Positions 22,458-33,896 are shown, counted from the first letter of the stretch. The stretch is 64,000 nt of DNA from Cytobacillus dafuensis (GCF_007995155.1 NZ_CP042593.1:166001-230000), one strand, 5' to 3'. Numbers and translations are program-made. Notes: generated by a model from the sequence alone, not told the origin.

Positions 22458-23724
22458 AGTATATGAATTAGGTGACTTATGTGATATTCGTTCAAGTAAA
22501 CGAATTTATATGAAAGATTATGTAGAAGATGGTATCCCTTTTTATCGTTCTAAAGAAATTATTCAAAAAGCTAATCAAGAAAATATCTCTACAGAGTTAT
22601 TTATATCAGAACAACAATTTTTAAGTATTAAAGCAAGGTATGGAGTTCCGATTGAAGGTGATATTTTACTTACTTCAGTAGGGACATTAGGCATCCCTTA
22701 TTTGGTGGATGCTTCAGATAAATTTTATTTTAAAGATGGAAATTTAACATGGTTTTCTAATTTTGATAAAAAGTTAAATAATAAATTTTTGTATTATTGG
22801 TTTACCTCTAATGTAGGAAAATCTGAAATTGATAGAATTACGATTGGTTCCACTCAAAAGGCTTTAACAATGGTTAATCTTAAAAAAATTATGATTTCTA
22901 TTCCACCATTAAATATACAAAATACTATTGTTCATACTTTAGAAAGTATCAGTAGAAAATTAACGAATAATTTATCAATTATTCGAAATTTAGAAGAGGT
23001 TTCACAAACCATCTTCAAACGCTGGTTTATTGATTTTGAGTATCCGAATGAGGAAGGGCAACCCTATAAATCAAGTGGTGCCAAGATGGTGGATAGTGAG
23101 CTAGGGGAGATACCAGAGGGATGGCAGCTTGGAACTATAGGTGACATAGGTTCTATAATAGGTGGGGGAACTCCGTCTAAAAAGGAAGAGTCTTATTATA
23201 CAGAGAATGGTATTAGCTGGATTACACCAAAAGATTTATCAAATAATAAATCGAAATTTATTTATCGTGGAGCTATTGATATTACAGAATTAGGCTTGGC
23301 TAAAGGTAGTGCTAAATTAATGCCAGAAGGTTCTGTGTTATTTAGCTCTAGAGCACCTATTGGTTATATTGCTTTTGCGGGTAAAGAAGTTACAACGAAT
23401 CAAGGCTTTAAATCCGTTGTATGTGATAAAGGATATTCTAATTATTTTATATATTTTGTTTTACATCAGATGTTACCAACAATTGAAGCCAACGCTGGGG
23501 GTTCAACATTCAAGGAAATTTCTGGTCAAGGTTTAAAGTCAATTGCAATAGTTCTTCCACCAGTTAATTTAGTTCGAGAATATACTAATGTTGTAAAGGC
23601 TTTTTTTGAACAGATTAAAAGTACAGAATTTGAGAATTTTAATTTAATAAATATTCGAAATTCTCTACTTCCAAAACTCCTCTCAGGAGAGATTGAAATA
23701 CCAGACGAAAGTGTGGTGGTTTAG
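22447..23724 (+). CDS. hsdS: Type I restriction-modification specificity subunit HsdS
   Basis: The predicted protein has 425 residues; I chose the ATG at 22447, but a TTG two codons earlier is possible. It shows the classic two target-recognition domains: the first at about 1-170, and the second begins after [18 protein letters not shown] near residue 215. Conserved helical spacers ([17 protein letters not shown] and [14 protein letters not shown]) follow each. It reads a bipartite DNA target and positions HsdM and HsdR. The stop directly abuts the hsdR start. Recognition sequence cannot be predicted here. Confidence 0.93.
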   Translation: MSFEVYELGDLCDIRSSKRIYMKDYVEDGIPFYRSKEIIQKANQENISTELFISEQQFLSIKARYGVPIEGDILLTSVGTLGIPYLVDASDKFYFKDGNLTWFSNFDKKLNNKFLYYWFTSNVGKSEIDRITIGSTQKALTMVNLKKIMISIPPLNIQNTIVHTLESISRKLTNNLSIIRNLEEVSQTIFKRWFIDFEYPNEEGQPYKSSGAKMVDSELGEIPEGWQLGTIGDIGSIIGGGTPSKKEESYYTENGISWITPKDLSNNKSKFIYRGAIDITELGLAKGSAKLMPEGSVLFSSRAPIGYIAFAGKEVTTNQGFKSVVCDKGYSNYFIYFVLHQMLPTIEANAGGSTFKEISGQGLKSIAIVLPPVNLVREYTNVVKAFFEQIKSTEFENFNLINIRNSLLPKLLSGEIEIPDESVVV

Positions 23725-26700
23725 ATGTTTAAGTATCTAGAGTCGGATTTAGAGGAAGCCACTTTAGAATGGCTAGCTGAGTTGGATTATTCCATCTTAG
23801 CTGGTCCAGATATTGCTCATGATGGTGAGTATCCGGAACGGGACAGTTATCAAGATGTAGTGCTATATGAACGATTAACGGAATCACTTCGACGGATTAA
23901 TCCGAATGTCCCGATGAATGCTATTGAGTTGGCAGTTCAGAGAATTGCAGCGAACGATTCACCGAGTTTGGTTGTGAACAATGAAAAATTTCATCGTATG
24001 GTGACAGAAGGATTAGATATTGAATTGCAAGGCACAGATGGTTACAATCCAACGGAAAAAGTATGGTTGTTTGATTTTATACGTCCTGAAAATAATGATT
24101 TTTTGGCAGTGAATCAGTTCACAATTATTGAAGGAAATCAAAATAAACGTCCTGATGTGCTTGTTTTCGTAAATGGTTTACCTTTAGTAGCGATTGAGTT
24201 AAAGAATGCAACAAATGAATCAACAGGCATTTCAGAGGGCTATAATCAGCTTCAAACCTATAAGCAAGCCATTCCTTCTTTATTCCGTTACAATGCTTTT
24301 TTAGTATCGAGTGATGGGGTAAACGCTCGTGTCGGTTCTTTAACGGCAAATGAAGAACGTTTTATGAAATGGCGGACAATTAATGGACTTGAACTTGCTC
24401 CAACATCTCTTTCACAATTAGAGGTTTTGTTAAAAGGAATGCTCGAACCAAGTCGGTTTATGGATATCTTACGCAACTTCATTTTGTTCCAAACAGATGG
24501 AGAGAATACATACAAAATTTTAGCTGCTTATCATCAATTCCATGCTGTGAATAAAGCGGTAGACAAAGCGAAAGTAGCAGTACAAGGAGACCATAAAATT
24601 GGGGTTGTGTGGCATACACAGGGCTCTGGAAAGAGTTTATCGATGGTGTTCTATGCTGGAAAGCTTATCCAAGCTATGAACAATCCAACGATTGTGGTGT
24701 TGACTGACCGTAATGATTTAGATGACCAACTGTTTAATACGTTCTCGATTTCGAATGGGATTTTACGTCAAACACCGAACCAAGCAAATAGTCGTGATGA
24801 ACTTCGAAAATTACTGTCGGTCGAATCGGGAGGTATTATTTTTACTACGCTACAAAAGTTTTCCCCTGATGAAGATACAGGCATCATGCCTTGTTTAACG
24901 GACCGTTCGAACGTCATTGTCATGGCGGATGAAGCCCACCGTTCCCAATATGGATTCGGGGCAACTATTCGTGGGAACGACGCGGAAACGAAGTATGGAT
25001 TTGCGAAATATGTTCGTGATGCTCTTCCGAATGCTTCGTTTGTGGGCTTCACTGGAACACCTGTGGAGGCAACAGATAAAAATACACCTGCTGTTTTCGG
25101 TGAATACATTGATATTTATGATATGACGCAAGCTGTTGAAGATGGTTCAACAGTGAAAATCTTTTATGAGAGTCGTATTATTCCACTGGATTTACCGAGT
25201 GACCTTCGATTAGATGATGAGTATGAAGAAATCACTGAAGACCAAGAGCAATCCGTAAAAGAACGTTTGAAGTCGAAATGGTCAAGACTTGAAGCATTAG
25301 CTGGAGCTGAATCAAGAGTAAAACGTTTAGCTGAGGATATTGTAAAACATTATGAAGAACGACAACAAGCGATGTTCGGGAAGTCGATGGTGGTCGTGAT
25401 GTCTCGTCGCATTGCGATTGATTTGTATAAAGAGATTGTGGCATTGCGTCCAGAGTGGCATTCCGATGACGATGACAAAGGCGTGATTAAAATTGTCATG
25501 ACAGGAGCTTCAAGTGACCCTGTAGAATGGCAACCGTTCATTGGGAATAAAAAGAGGCGTGAGTATTTAGCAAGACGTATGAAAGATATTGAAGACCCGT
25601 TACAAATCGTCATTGTGCGTGATATGTGGCTGACAGGATTTGATGTTCCAGCAATGAACACTATGTATATCGACAAGCCAATGAAAGGACATAATTTAAT
25701 GCAAGCCATTGCTCGTGTAAATCGTGTGTTCAAGGACAAGCCTGGTGGATTAATTGTTGATTATATTGGTATAGCAGAAAGCTTGAAAGAAGCGTTGCAT
25801 CAATACACGGAAAGTGACAAAAATACTGCCGGTGTGGATACATCTGTTGCGGTGAATATCTTGCTAGAGAAGCATGAAGTGCTTATTGAAATGTTGTATG
25901 AACATGATTATAGTGGCTATTTATCTGATAAGGCAACGGTCCGAATGAATGCCATTATTTCAACGATGGACTTTGTTCTCGGTCTGGGTGAAGAAGAAAA
26001 GAAACGTTTTTTAACGACGGTAACAGAACTTTCTAAAGCGTTTGCTTTATGTGCCACTACACCAGAAGCACAGGAACTAAATGCAGTAATTGGATTCTTT
26101 AAGGCTGTAAAAGCAAGTCTAGTAAAGAGCATTGGCGACGGTAGCAAGAAGAAAACGAACGCTCAAATGGAAGCAAGAATTAATCAGTTGATTTCGAGGT
26201 CGGTCATTTCAGAAGAAGTAGTGGATATTTACGAATCACTTGGCTTAGAGAATCCGGATATTTCAATTTTATCAGATAAGTTCTTAGAAGATGTGAAGGC
26301 AATGCCTCATAAGAACTTAGCGGTTGAGTTACTGAATCGTTTGTTAAACGGGAAAGTGAAAAGTGTGCAGCGAACGAACTTAATACAGGCTCGTAAATTT
26401 TCCGAAATGCTTGAAGGAGCACTCAACAAATACAATAAGAGAGCGATTGAAACGTCAAGGGTTATTGAAGAATTGATTGCATTGGCTAAGGAAATGGATG
26501 GGGCATATAAACGAGGAGAGCAAACAGGTCTTGTTAAAGAAGAAATTGCCTTTTATGATGCACTAGCATCACATGAAACAGCAGAGCAAGTATTAGGCGA
26601 TGATACACTTAAACTCATCGCACACGAGCTTTCAAAGTCGATTAAAGTGAATATGAGCATTGACTGGAACCTACGTGAATCCGCAAGAGCTAAAATGCGA

Positions 26701-26823
26701 GTAACTGTGAAGAGACTCTTAAAGAAATACGGTTATCCACCAGATTTACAGAAGGAAGCAGTAGAGACAGTAGTTAAGCAGGCTGAGTTGATGGCACAAA
26801 TGGAGTTTGAACTAAATATCTGA
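23725..26823 (+). CDS. hsdR: Type I restriction endonuclease subunit HsdR
   Basis: The 1,032-residue protein starts with no gap after hsdS. The N-terminal PD-(D/E)xK nuclease shows PDVLVF near residue 140 and ELKN near 158. Two RecA-like helicase domains follow, with Walker A TQGSGKS near 297, DEAHRSQYG near 401 and GFTGTP near 438; a helical C-terminal region binds the methylase core. It translocates DNA and cuts unmethylated DNA at a distance. The size and motif order are complete, so the system should be active. Confidence 0.95.
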   Translation: MFKYLESDLEEATLEWLAELDYSILAGPDIAHDGEYPERDSYQDVVLYERLTESLRRINPNVPMNAIELAVQRIAANDSPSLVVNNEKFHRMVTEGLDIELQGTDGYNPTEKVWLFDFIRPENNDFLAVNQFTIIEGNQNKRPDVLVFVNGLPLVAIELKNATNESTGISEGYNQLQTYKQAIPSLFRYNAFLVSSDGVNARVGSLTANEERFMKWRTINGLELAPTSLSQLEVLLKGMLEPSRFMDILRNFILFQTDGENTYKILAAYHQFHAVNKAVDKAKVAVQGDHKIGVVWHTQGSGKSLSMVFYAGKLIQAMNNPTIVVLTDRNDLDDQLFNTFSISNGILRQTPNQANSRDELRKLLSVESGGIIFTTLQKFSPDEDTGIMPCLTDRSNVIVMADEAHRSQYGFGATIRGNDAETKYGFAKYVRDALPNASFVGFTGTPVEATDKNTPAVFGEYIDIYDMTQAVEDGSTVKIFYESRIIPLDLPSDLRLDDEYEEITEDQEQSVKERLKSKWSRLEALAGAESRVKRLAEDIVKHYEERQQAMFGKSMVVVMSRRIAIDLYKEIVALRPEWHSDDDDKGVIKIVMTGASSDPVEWQPFIGNKKRREYLARRMKDIEDPLQIVIVRDMWLTGFDVPAMNTMYIDKPMKGHNLMQAIARVNRVFKDKPGGLIVDYIGIAESLKEALHQYTESDKNTAGVDTSVAVNILLEKHEVLIEMLYEHDYSGYLSDKATVRMNAIISTMDFVLGLGEEEKKRFLTTVTELSKAFALCATTPEAQELNAVIGFFKAVKASLVKSIGDGSKKKTNAQMEARINQLISRSVISEEVVDIYESLGLENPDISILSDKFLEDVKAMPHKNLAVELLNRLLNGKVKSVQRTNLIQARKFSEMLEGALNKYNKRAIETSRVIEELIALAKEMDGAYKRGEQTGLVKEEIAFYDALASHETAEQVLGDDTLKLIAHELSKSIKVNMSIDWNLRESARAKMRVTVKRLLKKYGYPPDLQKEAVETVVKQAELMAQMEFELNI

Positions 26824-26923
26824 GTTAATAACTACTTAAAATCAAACAGTGTTAAGATGGGTGAAAAGAGTATTGTTTGTTTACCAATATCTTCTAATGT
26901 TTATATGTGGAATACCCGCAAAT

Positions 26924-26963
26924 AAAAAAGCAATGCGCTTCCCTTAGAACGCATTGCTTTTTT
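26924..26963. terminator. Bidirectional terminator after hsdR
   Basis: AAAAAAGCAATGCG pairs with CGCATTGCTTTTTT across a 12-base loop. It serves hsdR and the convergent gene that ends at 27041. Confidence 0.88.
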
Positions 26964-27040
26964 ATTATTATTTATGTAACTTACCTTTAATCTGTCTTAT
27001 AAACTGCATTTCTTTTCGGTCAAAGAGTAACTGTAAACAA

Positions 27041-28069
27041 TTATTGATAATTCTTCAAACGTTCTTTTACCCAAATTAAAACATCTTCGGTCATTCGAAG
27101 ACATAATAAAGCATCATTTAACGATGTCCTTTCAGGGAACAAAGCCCCACCTATTTTAGGCGCTTCAGTAATATGTGGTCCTAAGTCTGAAGTTAACGAG
27201 TAAAGATGGTATATAAGTTTGAATCTCGGATATTTAAATTCGTTATCAGTTTCAAAAGGAATATTTTTATTAGCACTTCCTTGCATAATATTATTAGGCA
27301 CTGTTATATTTTCGATATTAGTGTCTGTGCTAAGTTTTTGTAATCCCTTAACCCATGATTTATTTCCATCTTCTTTAAAGTGACTAAATAAACCCGTAAT
27401 TATATTTCTACAGTTGGAAATACAAGAAACAGATTCACCCTTTATATAATTTTCTATTGCTTCCTGATACATCTCCCCAATTGAAGAATAGTTATCACTT
27501 AGCCAATCCACTAATAAAGAAGAATTTCTTGGAATCTTGTTAGATTCCTGGGTAAAAGGTAATAATTTCAGCTTTCCTTTTGAATATGTAACATCAAAAT
27601 TCAAAACATTTAAGTTGTTGATTAATACCTGGAAATCGGGTTTTGATTTTTCTTTAATAAAATCTAAACATGCTTCATCTGCTTTTTCCTCAAGGAATTC
27701 ACTTAAAGTATAGTATCTTCTCGGTAATATGTTTTCAATGTCACCTTCAAAAATATCCTGAATATCAATTTCTTCTATTAGGGAACTAATAAGCAGGATA
27801 AATTCCTCAGTGTTTTCTCCATTAGCATATACAATTTTTAATATACTTTTAATAGCTGAATAGAATTCATCGAATCCATTATTAGCATTTTGCCATGAAC
27901 CATTATAAATATAGGGATTCAAGGAACTTCTAAATCTATTATAAAGTTCACTTTGCCCTGCATTTGATAAAATTCGTTCCCAACAAGAATTGTTGTTAGT
28001 TCTAATGATAGATTGCTTATCCAATATTGAGGCTATTCGTGATAAAGAGATTTCATCTAACCTATCCAT
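27041..28069 (-). CDS. Unrecognised 342-residue protein, defence-island cargo
   Basis: I do not recognise a family. The sequence is soluble, acidic in the middle and mostly helical. A stretch around residues 205-235 (EAIENYIKGESVSCISNCRN) resembles the C-terminal helical domain of some abortive-infection proteins, and a HEPN-type fold is possible, but no clean R-x4-6-H motif is visible. It has its own terminator downstream and lies 184 bp after the nuclease-like gene on the same strand. Its placement between hsdR and the Hachiman-like pair suggests anti-phage work; that is inference. Confidence 0.6.
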   Translation of the reverse strand: MDRLDEISLSRIASILDKQSIIRTNNNSCWERILSNAGQSELYNRFRSSLNPYIYNGSWQNANNGFDEFYSAIKSILKIVYANGENTEEFILLISSLIEEIDIQDIFEGDIENILPRRYYTLSEFLEEKADEACLDFIKEKSKPDFQVLINNLNVLNFDVTYSKGKLKLLPFTQESNKIPRNSSLLVDWLSDNYSSIGEMYQEAIENYIKGESVSCISNCRNIITGLFSHFKEDGNKSWVKGLQKLSTDTNIENITVPNNIMQGSANKNIPFETDNEFKYPRFKLIYHLYSLTSDLGPHITEAPKIGGALFPERTSLNDALLCLRMTEDVLIWVKERLKNYQ

Positions 28070-28253
28070 TTGTAATATCCCCCCATAATATAACTTACTG
28101 CCTTTAACAATATATATTTTACATAAATCATATCGAAATCGATACGTTAGGATGCAAGAAATATATCGGCATTTGACAAAATCTAGCTGACAAAGAACTC
28201 ACACTTTAAGTTCCACAATATACAAGCAATAATTATTTTAAAGTTATCGGCAT

Positions 28254-28913
28254 CTAGACTGTTTTATGTATTTTTAAACTTAAACTTTCATTAAGTTCGT
28301 TAAGGAACTTTTTATTGTTATTCTCAAGGATTAAGAATTGATGCCAATTGAACTTATTATGAATCAAATTAATAGCTTTGCGGTGTCTTTGGGGTACATC
28401 AGAAAAAATTACCGTAATGGATTTAAAGTTATTGTTTGGACCATACCTAATATTTTTTATCCTAAAAATATCTTGGATAGCGGTGGTGCAAACACCATTT
28501 TCTTTGATAAGTTCCTGGACTAAAGGACTTTCAACTTCATTTTTTGTTGGTGTAACAGTGCTCATAACATTCTTTATTGAGACAAGATATTTGAGTATAT
28601 TAGTCTCCTCAATAACGATATCCGGTTCTTGTATTTTTCCATTACTGCCAATGTATCTCTTTCCAATAAATAAACTATGAGTTTTATTGTGTGCGGATTT
28701 ATATTCTACTTTTTCAGTCAACCCAAGTGAATGATAAAGAAAACGGAAAATCAGTAATTCCGTGATACCTGTTAAATTTGCTGTACTTCCGCAAAGGTTC
28801 TGAACTATCGAGTAAAAGTCTTCTTTAATCTGGAAAATTTTATTACAAGTTATTGAATCTAAGTTGTTTTTTATGAAACTATCCATTTCATTAAATGCTT
28901 CTGAAAACCTCAT
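28254..28913 (-). CDS. Predicted PD-(D/E)xK-like nuclease, 219 residues
   Basis: The start at 28913 is preceded by GAGGGG; an ORF extension of seven residues is less likely. The middle of the protein has EPDIVIEE followed 9-10 residues later by YLVSIKN, spacing that fits a PD-x-(S/E)xK restriction-fold core. An upstream helix (TGITELLIFRFLYHSLG) resembles the N-terminal Glu helix of such enzymes. I cannot assign a target. It lies between two known defence systems. Confidence 0.5.
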   Translation of the reverse strand: MRFSEAFNEMDSFIKNNLDSITCNKIFQIKEDFYSIVQNLCGSTANLTGITELLIFRFLYHSLGLTEKVEYKSAHNKTHSLFIGKRYIGSNGKIQEPDIVIEETNILKYLVSIKNVMSTVTPTKNEVESPLVQELIKENGVCTTAIQDIFRIKNIRYGPNNNFKSITVIFSDVPQRHRKAINLIHNKFNWHQFLILENNNKKFLNELNESLSLKIHKTV

Positions 28914-29109
28914 TTTATTACCCCTCAACATCATTGTTTAAATTAAACCTCATGATATTTTCAAAGACTATTCTCCTAGAGTGTTATTATTTATTAAATT
29001 TAGTTGGTATAATTATGAGATAAGGATAGTATAAACAAATTTATAAAAAATTTGAAGTTAAAAGCGAATTGCAATATTTAAGATAACAGGTGTAATGGGG
29101 GGTTAGAGT

Positions 29110-29955
29110 ATGTCTGATTCAATATCAAACCAATGTAAACTTCTGGGAAATCATCCTGAAAAGTCTCTTTTTGCTGAATGGTTACAACATGAAGATTTGC
29201 CTGCTTCTCAGAATAAATTACATAGAAAATTAATAGAAATCGAAGGTATGCGAGACTATGCTATTGAGCAGATTTCCGATTGGATAATCAAACATCATAT
29301 TTCAGAGTCGACAATTGAAAGATTAAAAAGAAAGAGAGAAATGATTATAAAAAAATATGGTTTAGAAGAATATTTAAGCCAACAACAAATGCTTCCAGTT
29401 GCAGAAAAGACAATGAGAGGAAATGGGGCAGAGATAGTTTTGGCAGAGTATCTCCAAGAATCAACACAGCTTAATTTTTTATTATATAAACTAAGATATA
29501 ACCCAAATGTAAGTCAATCTATTAAAGGTGACGATGTTCTTCTCTTTAATAAAGAAAATCTGAGGGAAAAGGTTATTCTAGGTGAATCGAAATTTAGAAA
29601 AACTCCAAATAAGGCTGTGGTCGAGGAAATAATGGATGAGTTTGGGAAAAAGCTTAAGCTGCCATTATCTATTCTTTTTGTTGCCAATAGGCTTAGTGAC
29701 TTAGGTGAAGAAGAACTGGCAGATGAATTGGAAGAATTAAATTTAGAGGTCCAACACGGAAAAGTTCCTATAATCAATGTTGGTTTCCTCTTAAGCAATC
29801 ATAATACTGCTGCTAACGTAGAAAATCATATGTATTCAGAGAACGATAGGTTTATCTTCTTATCTTTGGGAGTAGATAAGCCGGAAGAACTTATTTCCCA
29901 AAGTTTTACCCTTGCACACGAGAAGTTGAAAAGAGGGCTTAGCCATGAAGACTGA
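29110..29955 (+). CDS. HamA-like protein (DUF1837) of a Hachiman-type defence system
   Basis: The 281-residue protein has a C-terminal nuclease-like domain with GNGAEIVLAEYL near residue 105, KGDDVLLF near 140 and ILGESKFRK near 156. The latter Asp...Glu-x-Lys series is a PD-(D/E)xK pattern as in DUF1837. It overlaps the helicase gene by 11 bases. Hachiman couples such a nuclease (HamA) to an SF2 helicase (HamB), and DNA damage sensed by HamB releases HamA. The call rests on motif layout and gene pairing; family membership is not verified. A GGGGGG site precedes the ATG. Confidence 0.55.
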   Translation: MSDSISNQCKLLGNHPEKSLFAEWLQHEDLPASQNKLHRKLIEIEGMRDYAIEQISDWIIKHHISESTIERLKRKREMIIKKYGLEEYLSQQQMLPVAEKTMRGNGAEIVLAEYLQESTQLNFLLYKLRYNPNVSQSIKGDDVLLFNKENLREKVILGESKFRKTPNKAVVEEIMDEFGKKLKLPLSILFVANRLSDLGEEELADELEELNLEVQHGKVPIINVGFLLSNHNTAANVENHMYSENDRFIFLSLGVDKPEELISQSFTLAHEKLKRGLSHED

Positions 29956-32900
29956 TAAAGCAAAGGCGATATTAGAAAGGTTGGAAGCGGATTCGCTTAT
30001 ACAAAACTTTATAGCCCAAAGTGATTCACGTTTCATTCTTTTTAATGTCCAAGAACCGATTGAAAATTTCCCCAAATACTCGCAAGGGTTAGATGAAAAA
30101 TTAACTAGTACAGCATTGTCTTATTTGTCTGTTGGTTGTTCGTACGCTGAACAGGGAATCATAGGAGAGTCTATTTTTCCTTTAGAAAAGGGCGCAACTA
30201 TATTAGAAAATATTTATAGCCCAAGCGCCAATAGGAATGATTATAGTTCTTATTTTGTGCTTGCAAGTTCTTTAGCATTTTATGCAGCTAATCAGTATTC
30301 GAAGTCATATACATTATTGAAGAATATTAGTGTAGATACCGTAATTGGGGACGTTATTTCAAAGTTTTTGAGAAGACAGTATACCGAGTTGGATAAATCT
30401 CTTTCAGAAATTTTATTGAGCAATGATTATGTAGATAAAACAATTGCTGCCATAGATGAGGAAGCGGTTGCTAATAATCGTATATATATTCTCATTTTAT
30501 CCAAGTCTTTTGCCAGCCTTCTTGAGTTCATTTTCTCAGGGAAAGATGAATGGCTTAATAAAGCTAAAGAGTATTTAAAAGACTTACTAGAGCTATTATC
30601 CATTGATTTAGAACCATCTTTATGGTGGGTTGTTAGACTATTATTATTAATATTTGAAGGTTTTCAGGAAAATTCTTTGTGGAAAGTAATACCTCCATAT
30701 ATTGGGGAAGATACGTTAGTAGATAACTATATTGCATCACTAGCCTTTCAAAAAAATCCGGTAGTCGAGCTGTTTTATTCTCAAAAAATTGCCTTACCAT
30801 CTGTAGTAGATAAAAAAGGTGCTGTTGTAAGTCTCCCAACAAGTTCGGGTAAGACAAGAGTAGCGGAGCTTTCAATCTTAGATTGCTTAGCAAGTGGAAC
30901 TGATAACAAAATACTTTATTTAGCTCCATTTCGCTCTTTAGCATATGAAATAGAGGATTCAATTACAAAGGTATTTGAACCATTAGGTTTTGAAATTTCC
31001 CACTTATACGGAGGTACACAATTTAGTAAGCTAGATGAAATGGTCATTCAGGAATCAAATATTATTATCGCAACTCCGGAGAAGGCGAAGGCTATATTGC
31101 GTAGTAACTCAGAGGTCAAGTCAAAAATAAATCTGGTAATAATTGATGAAGGTCATTTAATTGGTCCAGAAGACCGTCAAATTCTAAGTGAAGTTCTAAT
31201 TGAAGAATTAAGAAAATATATGGAAAATAATCAAGGGAAAATGATGCTTCTATCAGCTGTATTACCAAATTCAGCAGAGATAGCTAAATGGATAGCTGGC
31301 AGTGAAACAAGGGCAGTAAACTCAGATTGGAGACCCTCATCCCAAAGATTAGGTCTTCTCGAATACAATGGGAGTAATGTGACAATTACTTGGAAAGGTG
31401 ATATTGAATCGTATAATCGGAATTTCATAAGTCCATTTAAGGTAGTTAGACCACGCTCGGAATATACCTTTCCAAGGGATAAAAAACAGGCTGTGGCTTC
31501 AGCAGCTTTAAAGTTAAGTTACTCTGGTTCAGTATTAATATTTGTTTGTAGAAAGAATATGGTAATGTCTCAAGCTGAAGAAGTGATTCAGGCAATGGGT
31601 CATGATAAAGAAGAACATGTATGGTCCTGTATAGATGATTGGAATATATTTGAATTATCATGTTCCGAAGCCTATGGTGAGGAATCAAAGGTATATAAAT
31701 GTGCAAAATACGGAGTATTGTGCCACCATGCAGGTCTACCTACCGAAGTGAGACTCTCAATGGAAAGGTTAATAAGAAAAAGTAATCCCAAAATAATTGT
31801 AGCTACTTCTACATTGGGTCAAGGGGTTAACATTGGAGTATCAACCGTCATTTTTTCGAATGTTTGGTACGATGGAAGTAATAGAATTAGCATAAATGAC
31901 TTTTGGAATATTGCTGGACGAGCTGGGAGAAGTTTTGTTGACAGAGAAGGTAAAATTCTGTTTTTAGTGGATGCAAGCAGAGGGTCCCGCATAGCCAGGA
32001 GAGATAGAAGTTTAGCAAGGGAATACTTTGAGCATAGAAATCAAGATGATGCAATAAGTGGTTTACTTTTTATTGTCCATCATGTTTATGAGGTTGCAAA
32101 TGAGGTTGATATCAGTTTTGAAACATTACTACAAATGATTGCAGAAAATAACTATTCAGCTTTAAAAAAAGAACATATAGATGAGTTTTCTACTATTTTT
32201 GATTTAATTGATGACACTTTATTGGCATTAAATTTAGAAGTGGAAAGCTATAAAAATGAAAACCCATCTGCTTGGATAGACGATTATTTTAGAACTTCTC
32301 TAGCATATATCCAAGCCGAACGCTTTGAGAATGTAGATGGGAATGATGTTATTTCTTTCTTAAAGGCTAGAAATGAGGGAGTATTAAAACTTGCAGGAGA
32401 ACCAATTTTATGGAAGGGATTAGTTTCTTCCAGCATTCCTTTCCGTTCCGGATTATTTATTAGAAATGAGATATCAGTTGTATTAGACTATTTTCATGAA
32501 TATCAAAATTCTAATAAAGATATGAACGATTTTCTAACATTAATAAGGCATACTGAAAAGTTTATTTCTAAATTTCCGTCTGAACAATTTGAAATTAATG
32601 AAGTTGCTACAGCTTATATGGAATTATGGATATCTGGACAATCAATAAGTTCCCTTGATGAAAGTATAAAGATGGAGTGTAACAATTATTTTACCTTTAA
32701 GCTTCCGTGGGGAATTCATGCAATCTCCAGAATGTTAGCAACTTTAGATTTTGAAACAGAAGCTAAAGAATTTGAGTCTTTAGCTGTATTGGTTCAAATG
32801 GGGGTACCTAATATGTTTGCCGCTAAGATATACCTCGCTGGTATACAATCACGAGTAGCAGCAACCGAGTTGAGCACTATTTTGAATCCGCGTTTCGAAG

Positions 32901-33283
32901 AACTAAGTTTAAGAATGTTGAAGCGCATTATTATGAAATTATCGGATGAAATCGCAAGTAAAGCTCAGCCAAATACTATTCAGTGGGTAAATTTGTTGGA
33001 GAAGACTTACACAAAAGCTTTGGATTATTTGGAAAGAATTCCGTCCTTTTCGTTTACAGACAATCTTAAATTGGATTGTGATGTATTGATGGCTAAGTAT
33101 TTTAATGGTGAAACATATATGTGTAGTCCCGATTATACTTATAAAGTAAAAGTTAAAGTGGATGATAAATTCCATTTTGATAAATATGCAAATAACTTGG
33201 GTATTGTATTTATAAACCGAGAAGATGAATGGTTTATGGAATCGAGGAACCCAAATCATAAATTAAATCCCTTTGAAATTTAA
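29945..33283 (+). CDS. HamB-like SF2 (Ski2-type) helicase of a Hachiman-type system
   Basis: The 1,112-residue protein has a helical N-terminal 290 residues, then an SF2 helicase. Motif I PTSSGKT lies near residues 297-303, motif II IDEGH near 399-403, motif III LLSAVLP near 433 and motif VI IAGRAGRSF near 655. The QGVNIG block near 624 is typical of Ski2-like enzymes. The C-terminal 400 residues are helical and unrecognised. It follows the HamA-like gene with overlapping coding ends and has its own terminator downstream, making a two-gene unit. Confidence 0.7.
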   Translation: MKTDKAKAILERLEADSLIQNFIAQSDSRFILFNVQEPIENFPKYSQGLDEKLTSTALSYLSVGCSYAEQGIIGESIFPLEKGATILENIYSPSANRNDYSSYFVLASSLAFYAANQYSKSYTLLKNISVDTVIGDVISKFLRRQYTELDKSLSEILLSNDYVDKTIAAIDEEAVANNRIYILILSKSFASLLEFIFSGKDEWLNKAKEYLKDLLELLSIDLEPSLWWVVRLLLLIFEGFQENSLWKVIPPYIGEDTLVDNYIASLAFQKNPVVELFYSQKIALPSVVDKKGAVVSLPTSSGKTRVAELSILDCLASGTDNKILYLAPFRSLAYEIEDSITKVFEPLGFEISHLYGGTQFSKLDEMVIQESNIIIATPEKAKAILRSNSEVKSKINLVIIDEGHLIGPEDRQILSEVLIEELRKYMENNQGKMMLLSAVLPNSAEIAKWIAGSETRAVNSDWRPSSQRLGLLEYNGSNVTITWKGDIESYNRNFISPFKVVRPRSEYTFPRDKKQAVASAALKLSYSGSVLIFVCRKNMVMSQAEEVIQAMGHDKEEHVWSCIDDWNIFELSCSEAYGEESKVYKCAKYGVLCHHAGLPTEVRLSMERLIRKSNPKIIVATSTLGQGVNIGVSTVIFSNVWYDGSNRISINDFWNIAGRAGRSFVDREGKILFLVDASRGSRIARRDRSLAREYFEHRNQDDAISGLLFIVHHVYEVANEVDISFETLLQMIAENNYSALKKEHIDEFSTIFDLIDDTLLALNLEVESYKNENPSAWIDDYFRTSLAYIQAERFENVDGNDVISFLKARNEGVLKLAGEPILWKGLVSSSIPFRSGLFIRNEISVVLDYFHEYQNSNKDMNDFLTLIRHTEKFISKFPSEQFEINEVATAYMELWISGQSISSLDESIKMECNNYFTFKLPWGIHAISRMLATLDFETEAKEFESLAVLVQMGVPNMFAAKIYLAGIQSRVAATELSTILNPRFEELSLRMLKRIIMKLSDEIASKAQPNTIQWVNLLEKTYTKALDYLERIPSFSFTDNLKLDCDVLMAKYFNGETYMCSPDYTYKVKVKVDDKFHFDKYANNLGIVFINREDEWFMESRNPNHKLNPFEI

Positions 33284-33302
33284 GAGAAAGAGAAACCTCC
33301 GT

Positions 33303-33336
33303 TAAGGCTAGTTGAGTTATTTCAACTAGCCTTAAG
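33303..33336 (+). terminator. Hairpin after the HamB-like gene
   Basis: A perfect 14-bp stem, TTAAGGCTAGTTGA/TCAACTAGCCTTAA, lies 20 bases after the stop. The T run is weak, so it may act as an mRNA-stabilising stem. Confidence 0.6.
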
Positions 33337-33492
33337 TAAGAAGTTAACATAGCGTATTTGAACAAATGATTTGGAGCTGGATACCTGATTCTAATGTAGA
33401 CGGAAAGGTATCTATAAACCCTAAAATGTTCCTCTTTATATAACGAATTAGAAAATTATGGTATAATACTGCTGTTTGAGAGGGGGGACATT

Positions 33493-33885
33493 ATGAGGAA
33501 AGTGCTGTTTATTGCAAGCCTTGTTTGTTTTGTATTGGGTATCTTACATGTTTTTGGTTTTAGTTATTCTATTATTGATTTTATGTATAATGATATTACC
33601 TTAGATACTGATACGGAAAAAAGTATAAACAAGATAACAACTAGAGTAGTTGAAGGGTTAACAGTCATGGCTTTTAGTTTAACTGGATTTTTAGTTTGGG
33701 AGCAGAGAAGTCATGAGAGTCAAGAAGCTGCTTTTAAAGAATCTCTTGTATCTCTTCTAGATGAGATTAAAGAACAACAGGGGAAAACTCAAAGTCAAAA
33801 TGCTAAATTAGAAGAGAAGATAGACGAAGCAAAACATAAGATATTATCCTACAATGGGAAAAAGAATAAAAAGCACAGTAAATAA
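33493..33885 (+). CDS. Small membrane protein with coiled-coil tail, 130 residues
   Basis: Two hydrophobic segments are visible (about residues 4-28 and 52-72), followed by a charged coiled-coil of about 45 residues (EIKEQQGKTQSQNAKLEEK) and a Lys-rich end. GAGAGGGGGG precedes the ATG. A terminator follows at 33897. I do not recognise the family. It could be a membrane effector of a neighbouring defence system or independent cargo. Confidence 0.6.
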   Translation: MRKVLFIASLVCFVLGILHVFGFSYSIIDFMYNDITLDTDTEKSINKITTRVVEGLTVMAFSLTGFLVWEQRSHESQEAAFKESLVSLLDEIKEQQGKTQSQNAKLEEKIDEAKHKILSYNGKKNKKHSK

Positions 33886-33896
33886 TAATATGAAGT

